A DNA stretch of 36,426 bases from NCBI RefSeq assembly GCF_009720255.1, contig NZ_WJSP02000011.1, forward strand, positions 1-36,426, given 5' to 3'. Position 1 is the stretch's first letter. Each line of letters begins with the position of its first letter. A program made the translations under genes and the position numbers. The notes beneath the pieces were generated by a model. That model was not told the origin of the DNA, made no database searches, and saw only the letters and a program-made list of their open reading frames with translations. Positions 14,571-22,086 of this stretch are shown here, piece after piece. The DNA comes from Agromyces humi (GTDB lineage Bacteria; Actinomycetota; Actinomycetes; Actinomycetales; Microbacteriaceae).

Positions 14571-14577
14571 GCGCATG
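14569..14577 (+). promoter_or_regulatory. CATG-box promoter with hairpin leader
   Basis: Exact CCGCGCATG. Predicted +1 is G14586; the leader starts GAAGAGACC and has a CGGCG/CGCCG stem (14598-14602 with 14606-14610), then GGGAGG. Confidence 0.85.
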
Positions 14578-14632
14578 GAAGTCGTGAAGAGACCGACCGG
14601 CGCACCGCCGCCACCACCACCCGGGAGGCAGA

Positions 14633-15076
14633 ATGCCCCAGCACACGATCAACGTCATCCTGGACGTCACCGACGACCAGCCGTTCAAGCTTCACGAGGT
14701 CACCGAAGCGGTCGCCCGCACCATCTGTGAGGACTACGCCGCCGACGAGATCAGCGACGAAGCCTTCGACAACGGCGAGACCAAGCCCGACATCCGAGCA
14801 GACGGGTTCCACGAGACCAGCGCCCTCGTCACCGGCGTCACGGTGAACGGGAGGCTCTACAACCCGGCCACCGGTGCGTTCACTAGCGGCGACCACACCA
14901 CCGACCTGCAGGCGGACATCGCCGCCCGCGACGCGGTGCTCGAGGACGTGTCCGTCTGGATGCAGACGCAGCTCGGAACCGTCGAGGACCGGAACGAGCT
15001 GGCCCGCATCCTCGCCCCCGCCAACCGCGCCCGCCACCGGCAGGCGTTCGTCGATCAGCGCGACGCGCAGAACTGA
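14633..15076 (+). CDS. Unknown protein (147 aa)
   Basis: GGGAGG lies five bases before the ATG. The N-terminal part (HTINVILDVTDDQPFKLHEVTEAVARTICEDYAADEI) and the strand TSALVTGVTVNGRLYNP suggest an alpha/beta fold; the C-terminus is helical and basic (ILAPANRARHRQAFVDQRDAQN). No family is recognised. It begins a three-gene unit with 15085 and 15447. Confidence 0.85.
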   Translation: MPQHTINVILDVTDDQPFKLHEVTEAVARTICEDYAADEISDEAFDNGETKPDIRADGFHETSALVTGVTVNGRLYNPATGAFTSGDHTTDLQADIAARDAVLEDVSVWMQTQLGTVEDRNELARILAPANRARHRQAFVDQRDAQN

Positions 15077-15084
15077 GACCAGCC

Positions 15085-15450
15085 ATGCCCGACTACACGA
15101 TCGAGTACTCGAACACCGAGGACGAAGCCGCAACGCCGCTCAAGGCGGTGCGGGCGCACGTCCGCTACCTCGCGACCGGCGGCGCCGAAGGCTCCTCATA
15201 CACCGTCACCGACGACGCCACAGGGGAGCGCTGGGAGGTGGATGCGCTCACCGGTGAGGTGGACGAACTGCCCCCGCTCCCGAAGCAGGAAACCCCGGAA
15301 CAGGTCGTCGCCCGGGTCATCGACACCCTCACCCTCCTCCATGCCGACTCGACTCCTGCAGAGGTGCTGCAGGCAGCACTGACCACCGACGTGTTGATCC
15401 GCGCCCTCAACACCACGCCCGGCGGCTCAACCGTGAAGGAACCCAGATGA
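15085..15450 (+). CDS. Unknown protein (121 aa)
   Basis: ATG eight bases after the preceding stop, with a weak GAGACC site, so probably cotranscribed from the box at 14569. It looks like a small beta domain (YTIEYSNTEDEAATPLKAVRAHVRYLA; SYTVTDDATGERWEVDALTGEV), followed by an acidic helical tail. No family is recognised. Its stop overlaps the next ATG (ATGA). Confidence 0.82.
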   Translation: MPDYTIEYSNTEDEAATPLKAVRAHVRYLATGGAEGSSYTVTDDATGERWEVDALTGEVDELPPLPKQETPEQVVARVIDTLTLLHADSTPAEVLQAALTTDVLIRALNTTPGGSTVKEPR

Positions 15451-15947
15451 CCACCACCGGCAAGCGCGTCTACGCAGACGGCGTGAAAGGCACCCCGGCG
15501 ACCGTCGGAGACATGGTCTGCGCCGAGCATCCCGACAGCCTGAACCAGATCGTCGGGCTGCTGATCGGGATCACCGCGGACACCCGCGGCACCACCTACA
15601 ACCTCCGACTCGACGGCGGCGCGGAACTGACCATCTGGGACCCACAGCCGCGGGGCGCGTTCTCCTGGCGGGTCAAGGCGATCCGCGACGACCAGGCCTG
15701 GCACCCCCGGCACTCCACAGCCATCGAGCTGCGGCAACGGCACTTCGCGGTCCAGAACGAACTGCTCGACATCGTCCAAGACCTCGACTTCCCGCTGAAC
15801 TTCCCGTACATCGACCCGGCTGACTGGCAGACCCTCGCGGGCACCACCCATCGCCGCCTCCGAGACGTCATGGATGGGATGTCGGAGGACTGGCCGGAGG
15901 AATGGCGGAAGCGGTTCTGCGAAGCGGTCACCGCCGGCTGGGAGTAG
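15447..15947 (+). CDS. Unknown protein (166 aa)
   Basis: Starts in an ATGA overlap at 15447. The N-terminal part looks like a small barrel (GTPATVGDMVCAEHPDSLNQIVGLLIGITADTRGTTYNLRL), and the C-terminal half is helical and Trp-rich (DWPEEWRKRFCEAVTAGWE). No family is recognised. Confidence 0.82.
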   Translation: MTTTGKRVYADGVKGTPATVGDMVCAEHPDSLNQIVGLLIGITADTRGTTYNLRLDGGAELTIWDPQPRGAFSWRVKAIRDDQAWHPRHSTAIELRQRHFAVQNELLDIVQDLDFPLNFPYIDPADWQTLAGTTHRRLRDVMDGMSEDWPEEWRKRFCEAVTAGWE

Positions 15948-15994
15948 CACCCAGCCTCCGACCCAACCCACCCAATCGAAGATCAGGAGACCCC

Positions 15995-16423
15995 GTGGGA
16001 TACATGAGCATCATCGCCGCACCAGCACCGCGGTACGCGACCAAGTCGTTCATCCAACCACCGGCCGCCGAGGTTGAGGAGCGGCTCCGCTCCATCACCG
16101 GCCGGGTGTTCGACGACCACACCATCGAGGACTTCCCATTCGTGCCGCTCGAGGACCAGTTCGGATGGGACGTGTCCGCGTGGACCGCCGGGCAGCGCCT
16201 CCACGCATCCGAGCAGGTCATCGACGCGATCATCGAATGGTGCCGCATCGACGCTGGCCGGTGGCGGGACGTCGCCACACTGCAGATCGACGACAAGCCG
16301 TACTACGTCACCGGTGGGATGAGCGGCGGCGAGTACCCGACCGAGTCGTTCGCGTACGTCGAAGCGCTCTCCACGCTCGAAGCGTTCGACGAGCCGTTCA
16401 CGAAGCCCGACGGCATCCTGTAA
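15995..16423 (+). CDS. Unknown protein (142 aa)
   Basis: The GTG at 15995 has AGGAGA at ideal spacing; the ATG at 16004 is too far from it. No CATG box precedes it, and the 47-base gap suggests transcription from the unit upstream. Features include FVPLEDQFGWDVSAWTAGQRLHASEQVIDAIIEWCRI and a paired-strand region (TLQIDDKPYYVTGGMSGGEYPTESF). No family is recognised. Confidence 0.82.
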   Translation: MGYMSIIAAPAPRYATKSFIQPPAAEVEERLRSITGRVFDDHTIEDFPFVPLEDQFGWDVSAWTAGQRLHASEQVIDAIIEWCRIDAGRWRDVATLQIDDKPYYVTGGMSGGEYPTESFAYVEALSTLEAFDEPFTKPDGIL

Positions 16424-16437
16424 CCGGGGTCACCCGG
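16424..16437. terminator. Short convergent hairpin
   Basis: A 5-bp stem (CCGGG/CCCGG, loop GTCA) just after the forward stop and covering the reverse stop codon at 16430-16432. It is weak but well placed for both strands. Confidence 0.4.
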
Positions 16438-17056
16438 CCGGTGTGGGCGTCGGCGTCAGCTCCGGGGGTGGGAACTCTCCACTATTGACTTCGATCCCCA
16501 ACCAGACCCAACCGGCGACGGTCCCTGCCAGGAACAGCAATCTGATGACCTGCATTGGGCGGCGGCCGAGCCACCACGGTTTCCCGCTGCGCTCCTTCAG
16601 CTCCGTACGGAGCTTGGTGTCGGCTGTCGCGCCGAGCACCAGTCGTTCGATCGCTCGGACGATGTCGTACGACCTCGACGCCCACACCTGATGGACGGAT
16701 GCGATGAGGAGCCACAGCGAGACGAGCGCGACCGACGTCGTACCGAAGATGATGACTACCTCCAGCGTCAGCCGTTGATTGAACGCCACCGCTGCAGGGA
16801 ACAGCGTCCATGCCAGCGCGACCAGCCACGTGGCTGTGGTCCACGTCCGGTCGATATCCGTCTGATATCTGGAGACGTATGACGAGTGCAACGTGGTCAG
16901 CCACGTGCCGTTGACGACACCGTTATTGGTGAGGCCTTCCTTGATCGACTCGACCACGACGGCTCTTATGTCAGCGTCGGGTTCGCCACCTGTCGCAACC
17001 GACTCGACGACTATCTCGACCGCCTCCCCGCCCTGCGCTGCCTTCTCCTCGCTCAT
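16430..17056 (-). CDS. Three-helix membrane protein (208 aa)
   Basis: GGAGGGG lies five bases before the ATG at 17056. An acidic cytoplasmic N-terminus is followed by membrane segments at about residues 71-92, 99-121 and 169-189, and a Pro/Thr-rich tail. A loop at about 122-168 is amphipathic and basic. No family is recognised. It is a lone reverse gene without a CATG box. A candidate -10 (CATACT) reads in its direction near 17150, overlapping the divergent box at 17155. A 15-codon frame (MLGGNYRRIEAEGSK) ends in an ATGA overlap with its start and could be a small upstream gene. A role in the host envelope is possible but not shown. Confidence 0.85.
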   Translation of the reverse strand: MSEEKAAQGGEAVEIVVESVATGGEPDADIRAVVVESIKEGLTNNGVVNGTWLTTLHSSYVSRYQTDIDRTWTTATWLVALAWTLFPAAVAFNQRLTLEVVIIFGTTSVALVSLWLLIASVHQVWASRSYDIVRAIERLVLGATADTKLRTELKERSGKPWWLGRRPMQVIRLLFLAGTVAGWVWLGIEVNSGEFPPPELTPTPTPAG

Positions 17057-17154
17057 TTCGACCCCTCCGCTTCGATGCGCCGGTAGTTGCCGCCAAGCAT
17101 CCTCCTGACCGCGTGCGATGTCACGAAGCGATGGGGCGCCCGGTCCGTAGTATG

Positions 17155-17163
17155 CCGCGCATG
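17155..17163 (+). promoter_or_regulatory. CATG-box promoter with hairpin leader
   Basis: Exact CCGCGCATG. Predicted +1 is G17172; the RNA starts GAGAAGCAGTGCCGGA and has a GCCGGA/TCCGGC stem (17182-17187 with 17191-17196), then GGAAGG. Confidence 0.88.
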
Positions 17164-17212
17164 TGAGTGCTGAGAAGCAGTGCCGGACAGTCCGGCCGAC
17201 GGAAGGACCAAC

Positions 17213-17485
17213 ATGTCGTCACGCACCAATGTCCCGGCGGAGCGGTTCCCGCAGCAGAGCGGACACAGCTGCAGCGGGAACAGCATCAGCGGGACCCGCG
17301 GTGCCGGCGAAACCATCGGCTGGATTCGCACCTACGGCCGCACCAGCAAGCGGAGCCGCCAGGAGGTCGCCGACCGGATGGCCTTGATCACCGAGACCGC
17401 CACGGTCGTCGAGGTCGAGCCTGGCACGTACGGTGTCTGGCGCGTCGATTTCGTCGTCACCCACCGCATCGTCCCCATCGACTGA
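17213..17485 (+). CDS. Unknown protein (90 aa)
   Basis: GGAAGGACC precedes the ATG at 17213 with the standard leader. The N-terminus is Ser/Gly-rich (SGHSCSGNSISGTRGAG), followed by a basic helix (RTSKRSRQEVADRMALI) and a beta end (TATVVEVEPGTYGVWRVDFVVTHRIV). No family is recognised. The gene at 17497 follows closely in the same transcript. Confidence 0.83.
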   Translation: MSSRTNVPAERFPQQSGHSCSGNSISGTRGAGETIGWIRTYGRTSKRSRQEVADRMALITETATVVEVEPGTYGVWRVDFVVTHRIVPID

Positions 17486-17496
17486 AGGCAGGCACC

Positions 17497-17757
17497 ATGG
17501 CGCTCCACAGCTACGGCACGTTCGCGAACCCGCGCCACGCCGCCCTCATCGGAACCGACGTCGTCGTCACCTTCACGCTCGAGCAGCCCGGCGTCCCGGG
17601 AGTCGTTCACAGCGCCCGCGCCGGCATCCTCACCGGCGTGCACGAAACGCAGCGCGGCTCCAAGGTGACCTCCGCCCGCATCGACTTCCTCGACCAGGAC
17701 CCACTCGAGCTTGTCGCGGCGGAGCTCACCAGTTTCGCCATCACACCGCGCCGCTGA
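17497..17757 (+). CDS. Unknown small beta protein (86 aa)
   Basis: GAAGGCAGG precedes the ATG, 11 bases after the previous stop. It is almost all beta-type (DVVVTFTLEQPGVPGVVHSARAGILTGVHE; KVTSARIDFLD), compatible with a small barrel. No family is recognised. Second gene of the unit from the box at 17155. Confidence 0.83.
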   Translation: MALHSYGTFANPRHAALIGTDVVVTFTLEQPGVPGVVHSARAGILTGVHETQRGSKVTSARIDFLDQDPLELVAAELTSFAITPRR

Positions 17758-17772
17758 CCGGCCCCGGTCGCC

Positions 17773-17781
17773 CCGCGCATG
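17773..17781 (+). promoter_or_regulatory. CATG-box promoter with hairpin leader
   Basis: Exact CCGCGCATG. Predicted +1 is G17790; the RNA starts GAGAAGAAGCAGCGCCGG, with a GCCGG/CCGGC stem (17803-17807 with 17813-17817), then GGAAGG. Confidence 0.9.
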
Positions 17782-17834
17782 TGAGTGCCGAGAAGAAGCA
17801 GCGCCGGTCCCGCCGGCCGACCGGAAGGACCAGC

Positions 17835-18761
17835 ATGGACGCCCGCAACGCCCTCGCTCTCAAGCACCAGCTCCGCACCTGGCAGATCGCCGCGTACCCG
17901 TCACTGGACGAGTCCACCGTCGAGTCGTTGAAGCCGCTCGCGCACCAGATCGCTGCCGCGCTCGACGAGCTCGCCGAGAAGAGCCCCGAGCCGCTCCTCG
18001 CACCGGAGCGGGTCATCATCCAGGTCCAGAACGCCGAAGCCGACGAGCACCCGCTCCGCCCGTGGCGCGCAACTCGCACGATCAATGGCATCCACGACGG
18101 CGACGCCTTCGGTGCGTCACCGGAGGAGGCGATGGAGAACCTGCTCATGGAGTTCGGTCGCGGCAGCACCGCACCGATCTTCGCGTCACGTCGCGCCGAC
18201 GCGATCCTCGACGTCACCACCCTCGCCGTCGGCGCGGTCGTCACCGATGTCGAGACCGGCGAGCGGTACACCGTCGTCGAGGACGTCTACCGGGACGAGA
18301 CCCCGTTCGCCGACAAGGTGGGGGAGCGGTTCTCCCTGAACGGGGTGACCGTGAAGACGGTCCACCTGCACAACCCGATCATCGACGACTTCCGTGAGGT
18401 GTGGAACACCAACAAGGACAGCACCGCGCGACTCATCGCACAGGACTGGCTCGACACCGAGTTCGCCTCATACGAGCCGACCCGGCCTGAACCGATCACC
18501 TCCGACATGGTGAAGCACGCCGCGGCGGTCATCCGCCGGTTCCTCCGGTTCGACCGCTGGGAGGAGATGGACCCAGAGTCGGAGCAGTACCTCGAGCTCG
18601 TCGCGGCATCCGCGGCTCTCTGGGCCGCCGGGAAGCCAGCAGCCGACAGCCCGGTCCTCCGAGCCCAGGTCGCGGTGATCCTCGTCGCACACGGGGACAC
18701 GCACACCGCAGAGCAGGTCCAGCAGGACATCCTCGCGAAGGCAGACAACCTCACCGCGTGA
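17835..18761 (+). CDS. Unknown protein (308 aa)
   Basis: GGAAGGACC precedes the ATG at 17835. The product appears to have three parts: a helical N-terminus (ALKHQLRTWQIAAYPSLDES; HQIAAALDELAE), a central beta region (AVVTDVETGERYTVVEDVYRDE; VKTVHLHNPIIDDFREVW) and a helical C-terminus (HAAAVIRRFLRFDRWEEMDPESEQYLELV). No family is recognised. It is one of the largest boxed genes, ended by a strong terminator. Confidence 0.87.
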   Translation: MDARNALALKHQLRTWQIAAYPSLDESTVESLKPLAHQIAAALDELAEKSPEPLLAPERVIIQVQNAEADEHPLRPWRATRTINGIHDGDAFGASPEEAMENLLMEFGRGSTAPIFASRRADAILDVTTLAVGAVVTDVETGERYTVVEDVYRDETPFADKVGERFSLNGVTVKTVHLHNPIIDDFREVWNTNKDSTARLIAQDWLDTEFASYEPTRPEPITSDMVKHAAAVIRRFLRFDRWEEMDPESEQYLELVAASAALWAAGKPAADSPVLRAQVAVILVAHGDTHTAEQVQQDILAKADNLTA

Positions 18762-18767
18762 CCCCAG

Positions 18768-18806
18768 GAACCGCCCGGCGCTGAACCTTCGGACGCCGGG
18801 CGGTTC
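18768..18806 (+). terminator. Terminator hairpin
   Basis: A perfect 13-bp stem (GAACCGCCCGGCG 18768-18780 with 18794-18806) and a 13-base loop, seven bases after the stop codon. Confidence 0.87.
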
Positions 18807-18817
18807 CCGCGCCCCCT

Positions 18818-18826
18818 CCGCGCATG
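18818..18826 (+). promoter_or_regulatory. CATG-box promoter with hairpin leader
   Basis: Exact CCGCGCATG. Predicted +1 is G18835; the RNA starts GAGAAGCAGCGCCGG with a GCCGG/CCGGC stem (18845-18849 with 18857-18861), then GGAGG and a TTG start. Confidence 0.9.
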
Positions 18827-18881
18827 GACGTGTCGAGAAGCAGCGCCGGGCGAGGTCCGGCCGACACCGGAGGACCACCCC

Positions 18882-19274
18882 TTGAACACCCGCAGCCCCG
18901 AACAGATCGCCGCCGACGTCATCGGCGACACCGACACCACAACCATGTACGTGAACGGAAGATGGGTTCGGATCGTCGACGTCATCACCGACGCGATCAT
19001 CGCCGCGCTAAACGAGCAGTCCGCGCAGCAGCGCGACGCGGAAACGCTGCTGCTCGCCCAGCACCGCTCCAGCCTGGACACCGGAGAGTGGGCGTGCACC
19101 TGCGGTCACCCGCTCGAGGCGAACGCCGGCGAATGGGTGAAGCCCGCCCGGGTCACCGCGAACGGCACCCCCATCCCCGACGGTGTCACCGTCATCGGCT
19201 TCCGCCAGGCGGAACACCAAGCGGAGATGCTCGCGGAAGCCCGTGCAGCGCAGGCCGTCACGTCTGCCGGATAG
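18882..19274 (+). CDS. Unknown protein (130 aa)
   Basis: TTG start at 18882, eight bases after GGAGG, placed as in the neighbouring cassettes. N-terminal region NTRSPEQIAADVIGDTDTTTMYVNGRWVRIVDVITDAIIAAL, a possible CTCGH metal turn (GEWACTCGHPLEA), and a C-terminal helix (QAEHQAEMLAEARAAQAV). No family is recognised. Single-gene unit. Confidence 0.83.
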   Translation: MNTRSPEQIAADVIGDTDTTTMYVNGRWVRIVDVITDAIIAALNEQSAQQRDAETLLLAQHRSSLDTGEWACTCGHPLEANAGEWVKPARVTANGTPIPDGVTVIGFRQAEHQAEMLAEARAAQAVTSAG

Positions 19275-19281
19275 CCGCTCA

Positions 19282-19295
19282 CGGCCCGCAGGCCG
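19282..19295 (+). terminator. Short hairpin before promoter
   Basis: CGGCC/GGCCG 5-bp stem with loop CGCA, its 3' arm running into the CATG box at 19293. Confidence 0.5.
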
Positions 19296-19301
19296 CGCAT
19301 G
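19293..19301 (+). promoter_or_regulatory. CATG-box promoter with hairpin leader
   Basis: Exact CCGCGCATG. Predicted +1 is G19310; the RNA starts GAGAAGAAACAGC and has a GCCGGC/GCCGGC stem with loop CAT (19323-19337), then AAGGAG. Confidence 0.9.
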
Positions 19302-19354
19302 AACGTGCTGAGAAGAAACAGCGCCGGCCATGCCGGCCGACCAAGGAGACCCAC

Positions 19355-19660
19355 ATGACCCGCTACCGCATCACCGACGATGAAGTCGACGGCGAGCTCA
19401 TCATCGACATCGACGAGAACCTCGAACAGCTCACCTCCGCGCAGGAGCAGTTGATCCTCCAGTTCTGGGCGTCCTCCGAGCATGTCGGCGGACGCGAGTG
19501 GCGCAGGTGGGATGAAGACCTCGTCGCCCTCGCCGAAGTGAACCGCACCGGAGACGACATCGACCTGCAGCTGTGGCGCACCGGCTGGGACGGCGACCTC
19601 GACATCACGCTCGACAGCTTCCCGTTCGATTCGCTTCACATCGACGCCATCGACGAGTAG
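19355..19660 (+). CDS. Unknown acidic protein (101 aa)
   Basis: AAGGAGACC precedes the ATG. The protein is strongly acidic (ITDDEVDGELIIDIDENLEQL; DDIDLQLWRTGWDGDLDITLDSFPFDSLHIDAIDE) and Trp-containing. Such acidic small proteins can be DNA mimics or inhibitors, but nothing here shows this. Single-gene unit. Confidence 0.83.
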   Translation: MTRYRITDDEVDGELIIDIDENLEQLTSAQEQLILQFWASSEHVGGREWRRWDEDLVALAEVNRTGDDIDLQLWRTGWDGDLDITLDSFPFDSLHIDAIDE

Positions 19661-19675
19661 CCACCGCCGGGCCGG

Positions 19676-19684
19676 CCGCGCATG
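19676..19684 (+). promoter_or_regulatory. CATG-box promoter with hairpin leader
   Basis: Exact CCGCGCATG. Predicted +1 is G19693; its leader is nearly identical to that at 19310, with stem 19706-19711 with 19715-19720. Confidence 0.9.
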
Positions 19685-19741
19685 AAGGTGCTGAGAAGAA
19701 GCAGCGCCGGCCATGCCGGCCGACCCGGAAGGACGCCCACC

Positions 19742-20392
19742 ATGGCTGACCGCATCGACCCGATCGTCGAATCCATCATGATCCGCACGAAGGACGCCAC
19801 GCGGACCGACCGCCCGGTCACCCTCACCGCGGACGAATACCGTCGCGCTCTCACCGAAGCGGTCCTCAGGGCTCGGCGGCCCTTCGTCAGGCTCCGCGCG
19901 GACGCTCGTGAAGCGTCGAACCTCGTCGAGCGATCCCAGGCGAACGACCGCCTCGACTTCGCCTTCGACGCACGCGATGCAGCCGATGAGGTGCTCACCG
20001 CACTGCTGCGAGCCATCGACTCGAAGGGCGACGAGAGCGAGCAGGCCGACTGCACAACATGCGGCGGTGCCGGCCTCACTGCCTTCGACGAGCCGGACCT
20101 GTACGACTGGATCGATTTCGAGGAGGACGAGGCCGACGGCATCGCCGGCAAGTACGTCCTTACGATCCGGAGGGACGAGGAGGAGTTCGCGGTCATCGTG
20201 CACCGCACCGTGGACGGGAAGTTCCCGCTCGACGGTGTCGTGGCGGACATGAAGCGGATGCACGCTGAGCTGATCGTCGACGAGCTGAACGCCGCCTACG
20301 AGCGAGACCGCCCCTCGCTGGGAGACCGCTACCCGGGTTCGGCGACCTGCCAGACGTGCGGCGGCACCGGCCACGTCGAGACCGGCGCGTAA
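19742..20392 (+). CDS. Protein with two DnaJ-type zinc knuckles (216 aa)
   Basis: GGAAGGACG precedes the ATG at 19742. Two CxxCGGxG motifs, CTTCGGAG (104-111) and CQTCGGTG (203-210), match the zinc repeat of DnaJ-type chaperones and could form one zinc site by folding together. Between them is an acidic beta region (DWIDFEEDEADGIAGKYVLTIRRDEEEF). The N-terminal 100 residues are helical and basic. There is no J domain, so a zinc-stabilised binding protein is more likely than a cochaperone. Confidence 0.86.
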   Translation: MADRIDPIVESIMIRTKDATRTDRPVTLTADEYRRALTEAVLRARRPFVRLRADAREASNLVERSQANDRLDFAFDARDAADEVLTALLRAIDSKGDESEQADCTTCGGAGLTAFDEPDLYDWIDFEEDEADGIAGKYVLTIRRDEEEFAVIVHRTVDGKFPLDGVVADMKRMHAELIVDELNAAYERDRPSLGDRYPGSATCQTCGGTGHVETGA

Positions 20393-20396
20393 AGGC

Positions 20397-20417
20397 GGCG
20401 GGCAGGGTCGCCCCGCC
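20397..20417 (+). terminator. Terminator hairpin touching promoter
   Basis: GGCGGG (20397-20402) pairs with CCCGCC (20412-20417); an alternative GCGGGC/GCCCGC register reaches 20420. The stem ends inside the box at 20417. Confidence 0.65.
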
Positions 20418-20425
20418 CGCGCATG
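20417..20425 (+). promoter_or_regulatory. CATG-box promoter with hairpin leader
   Basis: Exact CCGCGCATG. Predicted +1 is G20434. The leader stem is GCCAC/GTGGC (20444-20448 with 20454-20458), a compensated change from the usual GCCGG/CCGGC. Confidence 0.9.
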
Positions 20426-20474
20426 TCACCTCTGAGAAGCAGCGCCACGACCAGTGGCCGACGAAGGGGGACCT

Positions 20475-20927
20475 ATGACCACCGCAACGATCTACCACAA
20501 CCTCTCGATCGTGTCCGACACCCTCACCGAAGAGGAGTTCAAGGCAGGCCTCGCCGAGATCATCGACGACTACCTGTACGACGTCGAGGTGTACGAATGG
20601 GAGCACGACGGGCGCCGCGAGGTCTGCCTGAACGGCTACGGCAACGCCGCAGCAGAACTCGAGACCGCAGTCCGCACGCTCATCGGAGCCCGCGACGACG
20701 TCCGCACCGTTCGTCTCCGCACCGAGTCCGACGAGGGCAAGGACGTCGACGGGGTCATCATCACCGAAGGTGGAGACGACCAGCGGTTCCTCACCAGCAT
20801 CATCCCCGCCGGTGTGCAGAACGACGTCGACGAGGTGCGCGCGCTCCACACCGCCGGGAACATCGAAGCGATGGTCACCAAGACCCTCGAACTGCTCGAC
20901 CGGCTCGACGCAGCTGCCAGAATCTGA
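20475..20927 (+). CDS. Unknown acidic protein (150 aa)
   Basis: GAAGGGGGACC precedes the ATG at 20475. The product is acidic with alpha/beta alternation (LSIVSDTLTEEEFKAGLAEIIDDYLYDVEVYEWEHDGRREV ... VRTVRLRTESDEGKDVDGVIITEGG) and a helical end. No family is recognised. The gene at 20944 follows in the same transcript. Confidence 0.84.
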   Translation: MTTATIYHNLSIVSDTLTEEEFKAGLAEIIDDYLYDVEVYEWEHDGRREVCLNGYGNAAAELETAVRTLIGARDDVRTVRLRTESDEGKDVDGVIITEGGDDQRFLTSIIPAGVQNDVDEVRALHTAGNIEAMVTKTLELLDRLDAAARI

Positions 20928-20943
20928 GACTAAGGAGGCTCCC

Positions 20944-21279
20944 ATGCAGGCCATCGTCACCGTCAAAGCCAACGGCGTCCGACCCGTGAACCTTCGGACG
21001 TTCAACGGCGCCGACGCCGCCACGGACGCCGCGGAGCACGCCGCCGCGCTCCGCGCCCTCGGTTACGACGTCGACGTCGACGAGTACGACAACGACCAGA
21101 TCATCGAGAGTCAAGTCTGGCGGCGCCGGTCCGACGGCGTCGAAGTGTTCGTCGCCCGATATCTGCAGCGCGAAGACGACGTGCACTGGGAGACGGTCGC
21201 TGAGCCGAAACGGAAGGGCACCTGCTACGGGTGGCACCTCCGCGCGAAGTACGACCGGGTCACCGAGAGCGCTCAGTAG
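20944..21279 (+). CDS. Unknown protein (111 aa)
   Basis: AAGGAGG with ideal spacing precedes the ATG. The sequence (QAIVTVKANGVRPVNLRTFNGADAATDAAEHAAALRALGYDVDVDEYDNDQII) looks like a small alpha/beta domain with a two-strand end (VEVFVARYLQREDDVHWETV). No family is recognised. Its last seven bases overlap the end of the reverse gene at 21273, so the two transcripts collide without space for a separate terminator. Confidence 0.84.
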   Translation: MQAIVTVKANGVRPVNLRTFNGADAATDAAEHAAALRALGYDVDVDEYDNDQIIESQVWRRRSDGVEVFVARYLQREDDVHWETVAEPKRKGTCYGWHLRAKYDRVTESAQ

Positions 21280-21782
21280 TCAGAGCAGGTGTGGCTCCAC
21301 ATCGGGCCGAACTCGCTTCTCCCGTCGGTGTAGGAGTAGACGGCGCTGAGCGGGCCAGTGACCCCGGCCTGTCGCATGGCCGGGAACACCGTGGAATCGC
21401 AGACGCTGTCGAACGATGCGCGCTGACCATCCAGTGCGTCGATGGCAGTCGGCCAGTCGACAGCGCTGGCGTACGTGTAGTCGTAGAACACGACGGCATA
21501 AGTGCCTGCCGGAAGGCCACGATCGCCCGCCTGGTCCTTCATCGCACCGTCGATGGTCACTTCCGAGTACAGGTCCGGATACTGTCCCAGGATCTGGGGG
21601 ATGGTCGCCTGCTCAGCCTGAACGTAGACGGCCAAAGCTGCCGCGTTCGCGGCGTCGACGTCAGCAACAGCGTCGACTGACGACCCCGCGGTCGAACTGA
21701 TCGGGCTCGAGCACGCCGCAGTCGCCAGGAGAAGCAAAGACGAAATGGTGGCAGCGACAACGACTCTGGGCATACGCGACAT
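21273..21782 (-). CDS. Putative lipoprotein (169 aa)
   Basis: GAGAGG lies four bases before the ATG at 21782. A signal sequence (RVVVAATISSLLLLATAAC) with lipobox A22-A23-C24 predicts lipid attachment at C24. The mature part has a helical Ala-rich start and a C-terminal domain with two further Cys (FDSVCDSTVF; WSHTCSDY) that could pair. No family is recognised. There is no CATG box; a possible -10 (TACTCT) lies at 21811-21816 on the minus strand. It is one of the reverse envelope genes that seem to be regulated apart. Confidence 0.86.
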   Translation of the reverse strand: MSRMPRVVVAATISSLLLLATAACSSPISSTAGSSVDAVADVDAANAAALAVYVQAEQATIPQILGQYPDLYSEVTIDGAMKDQAGDRGLPAGTYAVVFYDYTYASAVDWPTAIDALDGQRASFDSVCDSTVFPAMRQAGVTGPLSAVYSYTDGRSEFGPMWSHTCSDY

Positions 21783-22026
21783 GGGGGCCTCTCGGGGATG
21801 GGGTCAGCACAGAGTAGCGGTCCGTCGACGGGCGTTGGGATTCAAGATCATCGAGGTCCCAGCAAGCACGATCCGACGTACGCGTGTCAGAAGTCGACGT
21901 CGACCCCCTCGGCTGCATTGCGCGCCGCCGGCATCATCGAGATGCGTTGCCGCCCATCGTCCCTCCAATACTTCCGGCCTAAGTGCCACCTAGCCCCTAT
22001 GTATTACCCACTTCCGCTGGCATGAA
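21783..22026. other. Gene-free spacer
   Basis: This spacer, together with the box and leader up to 22086, is the longest stretch without a gene. It holds the presumed promoter region of the reverse lipoprotein (TACTCT near 21811) and, towards the right end, an AT-richer patch (TATGTATTACCC near 22000). Short open frames on the plus strand lack ribosome sites. I see no clear repeat or RNA gene. Confidence 0.5.
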
Positions 22027-22035
22027 CCGCGCATG
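22027..22035 (+). promoter_or_regulatory. CATG-box promoter with hairpin leader
   Basis: Exact CCGCGCATG. Predicted +1 is A22044; the RNA starts AGAAGAAGCAGCGCCGG with a GCCGG/CCGGC stem (22056-22060 with 22066-22070). Confidence 0.88.
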
Positions 22036-22086
22036 TGATTCCCAGAAGAAGCAGCGCCGGGAGGACCGGCTGACGACAGGACGTGC

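Noticed and set aside
19106-20374. Reverse open frame of over 400 codons opposite three boxed genes
   Set aside because: It would cross two box-hairpin cassettes and antisense a protein with two zinc motifs; it has no start signals of its own.
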